In this document: positions 42,351 through 51,451 of the stretch, piece after piece
Numbering within the stretch: position 1 is the first letter of the stretch
Layout of the letters: every line of letters starts with the position of its first letter
Origin: Nitrospirota bacterium
Lineage (GTDB): Bacteria; Nitrospirota; Thermodesulfovibrionia; UBA6902
Assembly (NCBI GenBank): GCA_016207885.1
Contig: JACQZE010000005.1
Coordinates: 1-64,000 of the forward strand
Direction of reading: 5' to 3'
DNA length: 64,000 nt
Translations under genes and position numbers: made by a program
Notes under the pieces: generated by a model
The model's database searches: none
What the model saw: only the letters and a program-made list of their open reading frames with translations
What the model was told of the DNA's origin: nothing

Positions 42351-43022
42351 CTACTGCACCTGTTCCCCGTTCTTCCATTGTCCTGACCATTGCTGGCCGT
42401 CTGCCCATACATGCGTGCCCTGGCCGTTCTGCATGCCGTTGCTCCATTCGCCTGAATATTTACCGCCGTCCGGCCATGTGTATGTGCCGTATCCGTTGCG
42501 CTCGTCATTTTTGAATTCACCGACATACTTGCCGCCGTCCGGATAGGTATATGTGCCTTGCCCGTCCATCATGTCATTGCTCCATCCGCCTACATACCTG
42601 CTGCCGTCTGTATAGGTATATGTGCCTTGCCCGCTCTTCATGTGATTTTTAAATTCACCGACATACATATCGCCCTGCCATTGTCCATTGCCCCATGTAT
42701 AAGTGCCGTATCCATCCATCAGGTCATTTTTCCATTCACCGACATAAAGATCGTTTTGCCATTGTCCGGTTCCCCATGTCTTTCTGCCCTGTCCGTTCAT
42801 TTGGCCGTTCTTCCATCCGCCAACATACACATCTCCATTTGCCCATGTGTATGTGCCCTGTCCATCCCTTGTGTCATTTTTGAATTCACCGACATACCTG
42901 CCGCCGTCTGTGTAGGTCATGGTTCCCTGGCCGCTCTCATAACTGTCTTTCCATTGGCCCACATATTTACTGCCGCTTGGCCATGTGTAAGTGCCCTGCC
43001 CGATAACCGTCCTTCCATGCAC
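42351..43022 (-). CDS. MORN-repeat protein, C-terminal part after a frameshift
   Basis: Nine or so MORN repeats of about 23 residues (Y-V-G-E-F-K-N-D-x-x-x-G-Q-G-T-Y-T-W type), ending GQWKNGEQVQ. The start codon of this frame (MHGRTVIGQGT) lies inside a repeat and has no export signal; it is out of frame with the upstream part, which overlaps it by 56 bases. It is best read as the continuation of the secreted MORN protein broken by a frameshift. Confidence 0.6.
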   Translation of the reverse strand: MHGRTVIGQGTYTWPSGSKYVGQWKDSYESGQGTMTYTDGGRYVGEFKNDTRDGQGTYTWANGDVYVGGWKNGQMNGQGRKTWGTGQWQNDLYVGEWKNDLMDGYGTYTWGNGQWQGDMYVGEFKNHMKSGQGTYTYTDGSRYVGGWSNDMMDGQGTYTYPDGGKYVGEFKNDERNGYGTYTWPDGGKYSGEWSNGMQNGQGTHVWADGQQWSGQWKNGEQVQ

Positions 43023-43371
43023 CTACATACTTGTCCCCTTCTATCCATGTATATGTGCCTTGCCCGTCCATCAGGTCGTTATTCCATCCGCCTACATACT
43101 TGTCCCCGCCTTTGTAAGTCATGGTGCCCTGCCCGTCCCTAAGGTCATCTTTCCATCCGCCGACATACACATTGCCGTTAGCATATGTCATCGTGCCTTG
43201 CCCGTTCTTCTTGCTCTCTTTCCATTCTCCTGCATACTTGTCGCCGTTTTCAAAGGCCATTGTTCCGGTCCCTGTTGCACAGCTGCCCTCTGTGCATGCA
43301 GCATGGACAAAGGATGTGAAGATGAAGATGCCGAAAAAGACAGATGCGATTATTGAGGCTGATCTTTTCAT
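42967..43371 (-). CDS. MORN-repeat protein, N-terminal part with signal peptide (frameshifted)
   Basis: A signal peptide (ASIIASVFFGIFIFTSFVHA) followed by four MORN repeats (EWKESKKNGQGTMTYANGN, YVGGWKDDLRDGQGTMTY, and so on). After VGAWKDGYRAG the frame leaves the repeat pattern (HLHMAKRQ, stop) while the pattern goes on in another frame. Together the two parts would give a secreted protein of about 340 residues. A sequencing or assembly error or a recent mutation are both possible. Confidence 0.65.
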   Translation of the reverse strand: MKRSASIIASVFFGIFIFTSFVHAACTEGSCATGTGTMAFENGDKYAGEWKESKKNGQGTMTYANGNVYVGGWKDDLRDGQGTMTYKGGDKYVGGWNNDLMDGQGTYTWIEGDKYVGAWKDGYRAGHLHMAKRQ

Positions 43372-43530
43372 AAGTTATCTCCTTTAATATAGGATTAATT
43401 TAAAAGGTTTACATAATATTGCCATAAATTGAGGATATTTTAAAGCGGAACAAATTATTGCCGGCAGACTGATCCTAACCCGTTGATTTTTGCAGATATC
43501 CTCTTCAGCCTGTTGCAAGACAAAAGAACT

Positions 43531-43559
43531 TTGAATTTGATATACTTATCTGCTATATT
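43531..43559 (+). promoter_or_regulatory. Promoter of the tRNA-Val/tRNA-Asp transcript
   Basis: TTGAAT (43531-43536), 17-base spacer, TATATT (43554-43559); 22 bases later the first tRNA begins. The preceding 150 bases after the MORN gene show no gene. Confidence 0.65.
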
Positions 43560-43581
43560 AATAACTCGTTTTGAGTTGGCC

Positions 43582-43657
43582 GGGCGGGTAGCTCAGCTGG
43601 GAGAGCACAGCCCTTACAAGGCTGGGGTCACAGGTTCGATCCCTGTTCCGCCTACCA
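43582..43657 (+). tRNA. tRNA-Val (anticodon TAC)
   Basis: 76 bases with encoded CCA. Acceptor arms GGGCGGG and TCCGCCT (G-U at both ends), D arm TAGCTCAGCTGGGAGAGC, anticodon loop CTTACAA between AGCC/GGCT-type arms, T arm ACAGG-TTCGATC-CCTGT. Confidence 0.97.
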
Positions 43658-43695
43658 TTTTTTGATACTCCCGTCTCAAACGATAAATAAAGAGT

Positions 43696-43772
43696 GGGGT
43701 GGTAGTTCAGTCGGTTAGAACGCCTGCCTGTCACGCAGGAGGTCGCGGGTTCGAGTCCCGTCCGCCCCGCCA
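43696..43772 (+). tRNA. tRNA-Asp (anticodon GTC)
   Basis: 77 bases with encoded CCA. Acceptor GGGGTGG with CCGCCCC, D arm TAGTTCAGTCGGTTAGAA, anticodon stem-loop CCTGC-CTGTCAC-GCAGG, T arm GCGGG-TTCGAGT-CCCGT. Thirty-eight bases after tRNA-Val, likely one transcript. Confidence 0.97.
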
Positions 43773-43792
43773 TTTTTTATCTATATCTATTT

Positions 43793-44560
43793 ATGAAAGA
43801 CTTTAATATTCTAAAAAGGCTTTTCCTCCCTGTATTTATTCTCTTCTTTATAGCCGCATGCTCTTCGGATAAAGCAGCTGTCAGGGATTCGAATATCTCC
43901 GAGGCAGAAGAGGCGTTGATCCAGGCAAACGAGAAGATAACGAATAAGGACTATGAAGCGGCAAAAACGCTGCTTGAGAAGGTCAAGACAACCGATACCA
44001 CCATGAAGTTCTCGGCCCTGGCACAGGTCCGTCTGGCAGATATATATTTTGAGCAGGAGCTCTTTGACGAAGCTTCCATTGAGTATGAAAATTTTCTCTC
44101 CATGCATCCGTACAACAAATACGCCCCGTACGCTCAGTTCCAGCTGGCGATGAGCTTCTACAAACAGATGACCACGGTGGATGTCAGCTATTCGCTTGCG
44201 CTCAGGGCGTTAAAGGAGTTCAGGACGCTGCAGGAGAATTACCCGAGAAACCCGTATATGGATGTTACCGAGACAAGGATAGCCAAGTGTTTAAGCATTC
44301 TTGCCGAACATGAGTTATATGTCGGGATGTTCTATTTCAAGAAAGAGGCTTACGCCTCAGCAGCAAGCAGGTTCAATGAACTGCTTGAGAAATATCCTGA
44401 CCTGAACAAAGAGGCTGACGTATATTATTATTTAGGCCTTTCATACAAGAACCTCGGGGAGAAAGAGAAGGCGCTGAAGGCATTCTCCACACTTATCGAG
44501 AAGTTCCCTGCTACCGGGCTTGCCAAAGATGCACAGGAAATTATCACTTCATTAAAGTAA
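43793..44560 (+). CDS. bamD: BamD-type outer-membrane assembly lipoprotein
   Basis: A 255-residue lipoprotein: signal FLPVFILFFIAACSSDKA with lipobox IAAC. TPR-like repeats follow (AEEALIQANEKITNKDYEAA, LADIYFEQELFDEASIEYEN, YYYLGLSYKNLGEKEKALKA), the BamD/ComL layout with the conserved YPRNPYMD region. It would help BamA insert beta-barrel proteins such as BtuB. Its ATG lies 20 bases after tRNA-Asp and has no clear ribosome site. Confidence 0.85.
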   Translation: MKDFNILKRLFLPVFILFFIAACSSDKAAVRDSNISEAEEALIQANEKITNKDYEAAKTLLEKVKTTDTTMKFSALAQVRLADIYFEQELFDEASIEYENFLSMHPYNKYAPYAQFQLAMSFYKQMTTVDVSYSLALRALKEFRTLQENYPRNPYMDVTETRIAKCLSILAEHELYVGMFYFKKEAYASAASRFNELLEKYPDLNKEADVYYYLGLSYKNLGEKEKALKAFSTLIEKFPATGLAKDAQEIITSLK

Positions 44561-44565
44561 GGTGA

Positions 44566-45195
44566 ATGAAATATTACCCGCTTTTTCTTGACCTGAAATC
44601 TAAAAAAGCTGTTGTGATCGGCGGCGGAAGCGTTGCCGGGAGAAAGGCATCCACACTTATTAAAGCAGGCGCAGCCGTAGAACTGGTAAGCCCTTCGCTG
44701 ACACCCCGCCTTCAGAAGTACAAAACCGAAGGGAAGATAAAACATAAAGCAAGAAACTATGCAAAGGGAGACCTTAAGTCCGCCTTTGTGGTTGCAGCAT
44801 GCACTTCATCCGGAGAAACCAATATCCTGATCGCCAATGACGCAAAGGCGCTCTCCTGCCCGCTTATCAATGTCGCGGACAACCCGTCCGAAGGCAATTT
44901 TATCGTACCCTCTTTGCTGACGCGGGGCCCTCTGACTATCGCAATATCAACACAAGGCGCAAGCCCTGCCGCCGCAAAGATGATACGGAAAGAGATACAG
45001 GAGGTTTATGACGCGGATTTTGCAAAATACCTGAAGCTTCTCAGGTCATTGCGCGGAAAGGCATTGATAAAGATAACTGACGGCAAAAAGAGAGAGAGAA
45101 TACTTAAGAAATTTTCTTCCCCTAAAATAATCAATACCCTCAGAAAAAAGGGTTTTGAAGCTGTGTCAAAAGAGATGAAGGGCCTCCTGAAATAG
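44566..45195 (+). CDS. Precorrin-2 dehydrogenase / sirohydrochlorin ferrochelatase (CysG-N/Met8-like)
   Basis: The 209-residue protein has the NAD-binding start YPLFLDLKSKKAVVIGGGSVAGRKASTL, VELVSPSLTP, VVAACTSSGETN and NVADNPSEGNFIVPSLLTRGPLTIAISTQGASPAAAKMIRKEI (core ISTQGASPAAAKMIRKEI). It oxidises precorrin-2 to sirohydrochlorin, the substrate of CbiX, so it feeds both siroheme and the cobalamin route encoded 8 kb upstream. Ribosome site AAGGTGA; 5 bases after bamD. Confidence 0.92.
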   Translation: MKYYPLFLDLKSKKAVVIGGGSVAGRKASTLIKAGAAVELVSPSLTPRLQKYKTEGKIKHKARNYAKGDLKSAFVVAACTSSGETNILIANDAKALSCPLINVADNPSEGNFIVPSLLTRGPLTIAISTQGASPAAAKMIRKEIQEVYDADFAKYLKLLRSLRGKALIKITDGKKRERILKKFSSPKIINTLRKKGFEAVSKEMKGLLK

Positions 45196-45199
45196 CGCC

Positions 45200-45595
45200 C
45201 TATATACCGGCGATCTTTGCTATCTCATCATGTATGCGCTCTGCTTCCTCACGATTGCCGAACATTCCCACACGGATTGAGATATATGTGACCTTCTGGC
45301 CCTTATCCTCAAGTTTTATCACCACTTTCTGGCCGTCCTGCTTTACACCTTCAATAGTGCCTTTCGTGCCTTCGTTTAAACTTGCGGTAATGCTTATGTG
45401 GAGATTCTCAAGCGCGGTATTTGCCTGATCCCATGATTTTGAATATTCAACGGGATAGGCCCTGCTAAGGCTTCCGTCGATATATTTATAAGCGCCGACA
45501 CCGACGCCTGCGCCGACAACCAAGAGGGCTGCCGCACATCCGTATGAAACCATTAATACAAAAAGTAAGGCGATCAATCTTGCAGGCTTCTTCAT
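45200..45595 (-). CDS. Small lipoprotein, DUF3568-like
   Basis: A 131-residue protein with a lipoprotein signal (LIALLFVLMVSYGCAAAL; lipobox VSYGC), a glycine-rich VVGAGVGVGAYKYIDG stretch and a compact C-terminal domain (KVTYISIRVGMFGNREEAER). This layout fits DUF3568 family lipoproteins. Function unknown. Convergent with the precorrin-2 dehydrogenase gene with a 4-base gap. Confidence 0.8.
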   Translation of the reverse strand: MKKPARLIALLFVLMVSYGCAAALLVVGAGVGVGAYKYIDGSLSRAYPVEYSKSWDQANTALENLHISITASLNEGTKGTIEGVKQDGQKVVIKLEDKGQKVTYISIRVGMFGNREEAERIHDEIAKIAGI

Positions 45596-45721
45596 TTATC
45601 TCCTCCTGAGATTTACAAAATATAAGTATATGAAATTAACAAAATCCTTTATAAATTACAAGTGGAAGATTATAACAAATGCGGGCGCTATTCACAGAGG
45701 TTGTCTGTGTTACAATGGGAA

Positions 45722-46321
45722 ATGCGCATATTATCTATTGAGAGTGATTCGGAAGCTGCCGTCAAAGAGGCTGTTGCCGCGCTCAAGAAAGGGAGTATCG
45801 TAGCATATCCCACAGAGAGCTATTATGCCTTGGGGGTCATGGCTTCAGATGAGGCCGCACTCAGGAAGCTTTATGATATTAAGAAGCGGCCGATCCAAAA
45901 AGCGCTGCCGGTTATAGTCGGTAGTGAAAAGGCTCTTATGACAATTGTAAGATCTGTGCCTGAAGAAGCGCGGATGTTGATGAAGAAGTTCTGGCCCGGC
46001 CCGCTGACAATGATATTTGAAGCCAGGGCTGGATTGCCGGAGCTGCTGACCGCAGGCCTCGGCAAGGTAGCGGCAAGGGTGCCGGGAGCAGGCTTTGCAT
46101 TGTCTATGGCAAGGGCGGCGGGCTTCCCGATCACCGCAACCAGCGCCAATCCTTCGTCAATGCCTCCCGCAAGGCATCCTGATGAAGTCATAAAATACTT
46201 TGGAAACCGTATCGAATTGATTATCGATGCAGGAGCGACTCCTGGCGGCAAGCCTTCAACCATAGTGGATGTTACAGTGAAACCGCAGAAGGTCTTGAGA
46301 GAAGGCAGGATTGTGTTATAA
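45722..46321 (+). CDS. L-threonylcarbamoyladenylate synthase (TsaC/YrdC/Sua5 family)
   Basis: The 199-residue YrdC-domain protein makes threonylcarbamoyl-AMP for the t6A modification of ANN-decoding tRNAs. Motifs: AYPTESYYALGVMASDEAAL, IKKRPIQKALPVIVGS, FWPGPLTMIFEA, VAARVPG and ITATSANPSSMPPARHPDEV. The frame extends to an ATG at 45662, but the conserved region begins right after the inner ATG at 45722 (MRILSIESDSEAAVKEA), so that start is preferred; the evidence is not decisive. Confidence 0.88.
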   Translation: MRILSIESDSEAAVKEAVAALKKGSIVAYPTESYYALGVMASDEAALRKLYDIKKRPIQKALPVIVGSEKALMTIVRSVPEEARMLMKKFWPGPLTMIFEARAGLPELLTAGLGKVAARVPGAGFALSMARAAGFPITATSANPSSMPPARHPDEVIKYFGNRIELIIDAGATPGGKPSTIVDVTVKPQKVLREGRIVL

Positions 46322-46327
46322 GCAGCC

Positions 46328-47320
46328 TTACAGCGTCATTGCCAGAAGCTTATATATCCCCCAGGCGAACATAGCGCACATCGGAAGGGTCAAGACCCAT
46401 GCTATCACTATATTCAATGCAATCCCCCACCTGACCGCTGACAATCTTTTGGTAGCTCCGACACCCATGATCGTTGAAGAGATTATATGAGTTGTTGAAA
46501 GGGGCAGCCCGAACCTGGAAGCTATCTCTATGATCGTTCCGGCAGACGCCTCTGCCGCAAATCCATGGATAGGCTGCATGTGTACAAGGCGCACGCCAAG
46601 TGTCTTTATGATCCTCCAGCCGCCCAGGGCCGTGCCTAAGGCCATTGCGGTTGCGCACAGCAGCATTACCCATTTAGGAACGATAAAGTCAGGAAGTTTG
46701 TAATAGCTCACCCACGCCATTGTAATAATGCCCATTGTTTTTTGAGCGTCGTTGTTGCCGTGGCTGAACGCCATATATGCCGCTGATACGATCTGCATCT
46801 TGTTGAAAAATTTATTTACGAACGAGATCGGCGAGTGCCCGAAGATCTTCATCAAAAGCAGCATAAGGAGAAAACCGAAGAGCAGGCCTACAAGCGGCGA
46901 TAATATCAGCGCTATCAATACCTTATAAACACCCTTTTGAATGATAACCTCGGTGCCGGCAGTGGCGACTGACGCGCCGAGTATGCTTGCAAGCAGCGCA
47001 TGGCTTGAAGATGTAGGCAGCCCGAAATACCATGTGATAAGATCCCACACGATAGCTGATAAGAGGGCTGAAATGACCGTTACCTGAGTGATAGAGTGGA
47101 TATCTACAAGCCCTTTTCCAACTGTTGCAGCCACAGCAGTGCCGGTCAAGGCCCCTAACAGATTTAAACTTGCAGCCATTATGACAGCTGTTTTGGGAGA
47201 GAGCACGCGCGTTGATACAGATGTTGCTATGGCATTTGCCGTATCATGAAAGCCGTTTATAAAATCAAAAACCGTAGCGAGTACTATTACGGCGATAAGA
47301 AGAAAGAAAGTATCATGCAT
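46328..47320 (-). CDS. pit: PiT-family inorganic phosphate transporter
   Basis: A 330-residue membrane protein with the PiT signatures FDFINGFHDTANAIATSVST (N-terminal) and AFSHGNNDAQKTMGIITMA (middle), TSSSHALLASILGA, and a second SSSH-like PLSTTHIISSTIMGVG. About ten membrane helices. It imports phosphate with protons or sodium. It overlaps the DUF47 gene by 8 bases, the usual pairing. Confidence 0.95.
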   Translation of the reverse strand: MHDTFFLLIAVIVLATVFDFINGFHDTANAIATSVSTRVLSPKTAVIMAASLNLLGALTGTAVAATVGKGLVDIHSITQVTVISALLSAIVWDLITWYFGLPTSSSHALLASILGASVATAGTEVIIQKGVYKVLIALILSPLVGLLFGFLLMLLLMKIFGHSPISFVNKFFNKMQIVSAAYMAFSHGNNDAQKTMGIITMAWVSYYKLPDFIVPKWVMLLCATAMALGTALGGWRIIKTLGVRLVHMQPIHGFAAEASAGTIIEIASRFGLPLSTTHIISSTIMGVGATKRLSAVRWGIALNIVIAWVLTLPMCAMFAWGIYKLLAMTL

Positions 47321-47939
47321 GTTTGAGAACTATGCCTTCAAGGATGTTTGCGACATCTTCGCAAGCGTCTGTCGCGTCTTCGAGATGTTCATAGATATTC
47401 TTCCACTTAAGTATCTGGATAGGGTCCTTCTCTTCATTAAAGAGCCTTGCAAGGGCCGCCCTGAAGGTTGTATCCGCCCTGTTCTCAAGGCGGTTTATCT
47501 CTATACAGAACTCCTGTATGTAGGAATACTTTTTATTCTTCAGGGAATTTATGGCTTTTTCTATCACTTCTGTAGTTGTGCTTAACGTCTTTGAGAGCTC
47601 AACTGCAGCAGGGTCTATTCCATCAAGTTTAAAGAGGAAGGCTCTGTCGGCGCAGGTCCATATGAGGTCAAGCACATCGTCAATGCGGCAGACAAGCGCG
47701 TGTATGTCTTCCCTGTCCAACGGCGTCAGAAAGGTCTTGTTGAGCTTGCGCATTATCTCATGCGTAAGCATATCGCCCTGCTGTTCGATCTCATATATCT
47801 GTTTTGCGAGATACTCGGATTTCTCAAGGTTCTCCATAAGTTCAACAAGAAGGATCCCGCCGTCTTTAAGGTTTTCACCTGCCTGTGCGAACATAGAAAA
47901 AAAGTCGGTCTCTTTCGGAAACATCTTGCTTAATACCAT
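47313..47939 (-). CDS. DUF47 (PhoU-like) phosphate transport regulator
   Basis: A 208-residue all-helical protein of the YkaA/DUF47 family: FFSMFAQAGENLKDGGILLV, EQQGDMLTHEIMRKLNKTFL TPLDREDIHALV pattern (TPLDREDIHALVCRIDDVLD), and KWKNIYEHLEDATDACEDVA with the E-DACED metal-binding style of PhoU folds. First gene of a two-gene operon with the PiT transporter; presumed to tune it. Confidence 0.92.
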   Translation of the reverse strand: MVLSKMFPKETDFFSMFAQAGENLKDGGILLVELMENLEKSEYLAKQIYEIEQQGDMLTHEIMRKLNKTFLTPLDREDIHALVCRIDDVLDLIWTCADRAFLFKLDGIDPAAVELSKTLSTTTEVIEKAINSLKNKKYSYIQEFCIEINRLENRADTTFRAALARLFNEEKDPIQILKWKNIYEHLEDATDACEDVANILEGIVLKHA

Positions 47940-48069
47940 ATTACTTAACCTCCTGGGTTACGGGTAAAAGAATACAAAATGAGATTGACATAGTCAATAA
48001 TAAATAACTGGTCAATATTTTATCAGAAAAGCCTTAAATATTCCTTGCCGCTTTTCTGATCGATAATTT

Positions 48070-48291
48070 TCATTCACATCTGTCGTTTATGCAGTAGTAA
48101 GTGCCCCTGCATCCTGACTTGCCCTGGACAGTACACATAGTGCAGTTGCAGCCGTGTTTTTGCTTCGGCGCGATGCTTTTGCCCCTTGCGCAAAATAATG
48201 CCTCACCTTCGACTTCCGGGAAGGTGGGGCATGGCCCGCAAAACTCAAGGCATACTGAAGCGTTTTCCGGTGTATCTTCAACCTTTGCCAT
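48070..48291 (-). CDS. Cysteine-rich DUF2769-like protein
   Basis: A 73-residue protein with ten cysteines (CLEFCGPCPTFPE, LFCARGKS, HGCNCTMCTVQGKSGC, YYCINDRCE). The pattern fits DUF2769, presumed metal or Fe-S binding. A longer frame starts at 48348, but AAAGGAGG six bases before the inner ATG at 48291 marks the real start. It is downstream of pgl on the same strand. Confidence 0.78.
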   Translation of the reverse strand: MAKVEDTPENASVCLEFCGPCPTFPEVEGEALFCARGKSIAPKQKHGCNCTMCTVQGKSGCRGTYYCINDRCE

Positions 48292-48313
48292 TGCAGCCTC
48301 CTTTAAATCAGTT

Positions 48314-49054
48314 TTAAAATTTCGACAAAAGAGAGCCTGCGCCCTCATCCATTAAAAAAAAGAGCCTGCCCTTCTCCGGCTTGACCATTGCGGCGGGCAA
48401 GAGAGAGTCTCTATTTTCAATAATCTCTTTAACTGTTTCTGCCTTATCTGCTCCTGCTGCCATGAAGAATATGTTATCGGAATTATTGATCACAGGCAAG
48501 GTAATTGTGACCCTGTTCTTTTTTGATATGTCTGGCAGTATAACAGCCGCCGCAAGATGCGCCTTTTCATTTAACGCCTGCGTTCCGGGGAATAGCGAAG
48601 CCGTATGCCCGTCATGGCCGATGCCGAGGAGGATCAGGTCGAACTGCGGCACAGCGCCCGCCGTAAGATCGAAAGATGAGGCCAGATCCTTTCCATATCG
48701 TGCAGCTGATAATTCAGCATCCTCTTCTATGGGAACAGGGTGAAGGTTTTCAGCAGGGATATTAATATGCCTGAAAAAGTTTTCTCTGATCATCCCGAAA
48801 TTACTCTCCGGATCGCTGTAGGGGACAAAACGTTCGTCCACAAGAAATATGTCTGTCTTATCCCAACGGAAGAGTCCTTTTGATTCAACAAGACGTTTAT
48901 ACAGCGGAAGGGGAGTCCTGCCGCCGGAGAGGGCAACACTGAATCTTCCCTTTTTCGATACGGCACGGCCCGATATCTCCAGCCATTTCTTCACAACAAA
49001 ACCCGATATCTCTTCAATATCTTTAAAGATCAAAACCTCTTTCTCTTTATTCAT
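48314..49054 (-). CDS. pgl: 6-phosphogluconolactonase
   Basis: The 246-residue DevB/Pgl-type enzyme hydrolyses 6-phosphogluconolactone. Motifs: FSVALSGGRTPLPLYKRLV, DIFLVDERFVPYSDPESN and LILLGIGHDGHTASLFPG with the catalytic histidine. The frame extends upstream to 49117, but the ATG at 49054 overlaps the tkt stop by 4 bases (ATGA-type coupling), so it is preferred. Confidence 0.92.
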   Translation of the reverse strand: MNKEKEVLIFKDIEEISGFVVKKWLEISGRAVSKKGRFSVALSGGRTPLPLYKRLVESKGLFRWDKTDIFLVDERFVPYSDPESNFGMIRENFFRHINIPAENLHPVPIEEDAELSAARYGKDLASSFDLTAGAVPQFDLILLGIGHDGHTASLFPGTQALNEKAHLAAAVILPDISKKNRVTITLPVINNSDNIFFMAAGADKAETVKEIIENRDSLLPAAMVKPEKGRLFFLMDEGAGSLLSKF

Positions 49055-51108
49055 CCTCTTTTTTCTATGACTGCTTTTACAGCAGAGATCACATTGGCAG
49101 CGGTAAATCCGAACCATCTCCTGAGATCCTTGTCAGGCGCGGATGCACCGAAAGAGTGCATGCCGATAATATGCCCGTCTTTGCCGGCATACCTCTCCCA
49201 TCCAAAGCCGCAAGCCTGCTCAACAGCGACACGAGCCGTGACTGAAGGCGGCAATACGCTGTCACGATACTCTTTCTCCTGCCTTTCAAAGAGCTCCCAT
49301 GAAGGCATGCTCACCACACGCGCCCTGATCCCATCTGCCTTTAGTTCTTCATATGCTTCAATACAGAGCGATACCTCGCTGCCTGTTGCTATGAGTATGA
49401 CATCAGGATCTGCGTTATTCGCGTCAGCCAGAATATACGCCCCTTTTGCCAATCCTGAGGCAGGTGCGTATTTATTGCGGTCAAGGGTTGGCAGATTCTG
49501 CCTTGAAAGAACAAGCGCAGCGGGTTTATCGCGCAGCTTCATTGCAACCCTCCATGCCTCAACCACCTCATTGGCGTCAGAAGGGCGGATCGTTATAAGC
49601 CCGGGCATTGCGCGCAATGAGGCGAGGTGCTCAACAGGCTGATGTGTCGGGCCGTCTTCACCAAGGCTTATCGAGTCATGTGTAAAGATGTAAATGACAG
49701 GAAGCTCCATAATAGCGCTCAGCCTGATGGCAGGACGCGCGTAATCGCTGAATATGAGAAATGTCGCGCCGTAAGGGCGTATATTCGACAAGGCCATGCC
49801 GTTAAGTATCGCAGCCATTGAATGCTCGCGAATGCCGAAGTGAATGTTCCGGCCGCCGGGATTATCAGGTGTAAGCGTTCCCGCATCTTCAAACTCCAGC
49901 AGCGTCTTTGTAGAAGGTCCAAGGTCAGCTGAACCGCCCATTAGCCAGGGGACATTTTTGGCAATTGCATTTAAAACCTTGCCGGAAGATACCCTTGTCG
50001 CTATTCCTTTTGGATCTGGGGCAAAGGCAGGCAGGCCGTCATCCCATCCTTCAGGCAACTCGCGGCTCTGCATTATATCTATCTGCCTGGCAAGTTCGGG
50101 ATATTTATTTCGGTAATCTTCCAACTTCTCAGTCCATTTATCATAAACTTCTTTACCGCGTTTGCCGATGCCGAACCGGAAATGCTCGCGCACCCCGTCC
50201 GGAACAAGAAATTTCGAATCTTCAGGCCAGCCGTAATTTTTCTTTGTCAGCCTTACCTCTTCTTCCCCGAGCGGCTCGCCGTGGGCAGCGCTGGTATCAT
50301 GTTTATTGGGCGAACCATACGCGATATGGCTGTTAACAATGATCAGGGTGGGACGGTCATTTGTGTTCCTGAATATTGTCAAAGCACCTTCAAACGCGCT
50401 GATGTCATTTGCATCTTCTATGCGTATAACGTTCCAGCCGTAGCTCACAAAGCGGGCGGCCGCATTTTCACTGAAAGCGAGATATGTGATCCCCTCTATC
50501 GTTATCTTGTTGTCGTCATATATCCAGCAGAGGTTGGAGAGCTTAAGATGCCCTGCAATAGAGGCGGCCTCAGATGATATCCCTTCCATCATGTCGCCGT
50601 CGCTGCAGAGGGAGTAGACATTATGATCGAAGAGCTCAAAGCCCACGCGGTTGAACCAGTTCGCCATCCATCTTCCGGCAAGAGCCATGCCGACGCTCAT
50701 CGCCGCGCCCTGCCCCAGCGGGCCGGTTGTGGTCTCAATGCCCGGAGCCAGTCCGTATTCAGGATGCCCGGCGCACCTGCTTCCAAGCTGCCGGAAGTTT
50801 TTAATGTCATCAAGCTCTATGGAGAGCCTGTCCTCTTTATCAACATCTTTTACGCCGCAGAGGTGAAGGATAGAGTACAGCAGCATTGAGGCATGCCCCA
50901 TTGAAAGCACAAAGCGGTCGCAGTTCGGCCAGAGGGGATTTGCAGGGTCGAAGTTCATGACCCGCTGCCATAAGCAGTACGCAACCGGCGCCATGGCCAT
51001 CGGCGTTCCCGGATGCCCGGAGTTCGCCTTCTGCACCGCATCCATGGATAAAGTGCGGATGGTATTGATGCAGAGTTGGTCAAGGTTGTTTTTTTCAGTG
51101 CGGTTCAT
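49051..51108 (-). CDS. tkt: Transketolase
   Basis: A 685-residue full-length thiamine-diphosphate enzyme of the non-oxidative pentose phosphate pathway. It has ANSGHPGTPMAMAPVAYCLW, GPLGQGAAMSVGMAL, the ThDP motif LCSDGDMMEGISSEAASIAG ending in the metal-binding Asn/Asp loop (YDDNKITIEG), and THDSISLGEDGPTHQPVEHL in the pyrimidine domain. All three domains present. Confidence 0.96.
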   Translation of the reverse strand: MNRTEKNNLDQLCINTIRTLSMDAVQKANSGHPGTPMAMAPVAYCLWQRVMNFDPANPLWPNCDRFVLSMGHASMLLYSILHLCGVKDVDKEDRLSIELDDIKNFRQLGSRCAGHPEYGLAPGIETTTGPLGQGAAMSVGMALAGRWMANWFNRVGFELFDHNVYSLCSDGDMMEGISSEAASIAGHLKLSNLCWIYDDNKITIEGITYLAFSENAAARFVSYGWNVIRIEDANDISAFEGALTIFRNTNDRPTLIIVNSHIAYGSPNKHDTSAAHGEPLGEEEVRLTKKNYGWPEDSKFLVPDGVREHFRFGIGKRGKEVYDKWTEKLEDYRNKYPELARQIDIMQSRELPEGWDDGLPAFAPDPKGIATRVSSGKVLNAIAKNVPWLMGGSADLGPSTKTLLEFEDAGTLTPDNPGGRNIHFGIREHSMAAILNGMALSNIRPYGATFLIFSDYARPAIRLSAIMELPVIYIFTHDSISLGEDGPTHQPVEHLASLRAMPGLITIRPSDANEVVEAWRVAMKLRDKPAALVLSRQNLPTLDRNKYAPASGLAKGAYILADANNADPDVILIATGSEVSLCIEAYEELKADGIRARVVSMPSWELFERQEKEYRDSVLPPSVTARVAVEQACGFGWERYAGKDGHIIGMHSFGASAPDKDLRRWFGFTAANVISAVKAVIEKRG

Positions 51109-51145
51109 GAAGTGCTCCCTAAAAACAGATGATTAATTCTTCTCT

Positions 51146-51451
51146 TTATCCCGAAAGAATTTCCTTTGTCAAAAGACGGCTGCCATGAACAACAGCAACA
51201 ATTTTAACTTCACTACTCTCAGTATCGTATCGATAGATGACTCGATAATTGTTAGAAATTATCTCTCTATGGGGCAGATATGGGAACTCGGGAAGATGAC
51301 GCCCTGATTCAGCAAAATACTGTAACCGTTCAACAGATTCGAAAATTCTCTCAGCATTTAATCGCGCATACATCGGTGAATCTTTGGCAATATAATCATA
51401 CATATTTTCCATATCCGAAATGGCACTTTCAGACCATATCAGTTTTGACAT
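51146..51451 (-). CDS. ParE/RelE-family toxin
   Basis: A 101-residue RelE/ParE-fold protein: LIWSESAISDMENMYDYIAK, LPEFPYLPHREIISNNYRVI and YRYDTESSEVKIVAVVHGSR, the family's strand-strand pattern with conserved Arg residues. The PYLPHREI/NYRVIY pattern suits ParE (gyrase-targeting) more than RelE. It overlaps its antitoxin by 13 bases and lies between tal and tkt. Confidence 0.88.
   Translation of the reverse strand: MSKLIWSESAISDMENMYDYIAKDSPMYARLNAERIFESVERLQYFAESGRHLPEFPYLPHREIISNNYRVIYRYDTESSEVKIVAVVHGSRLLTKEILSG

Noticed and set aside
43386-43530. Small gene between the MORN gene and the tRNA promoter
   Set aside because: No frame with a ribosome site and reasonable length; treated as non-coding.
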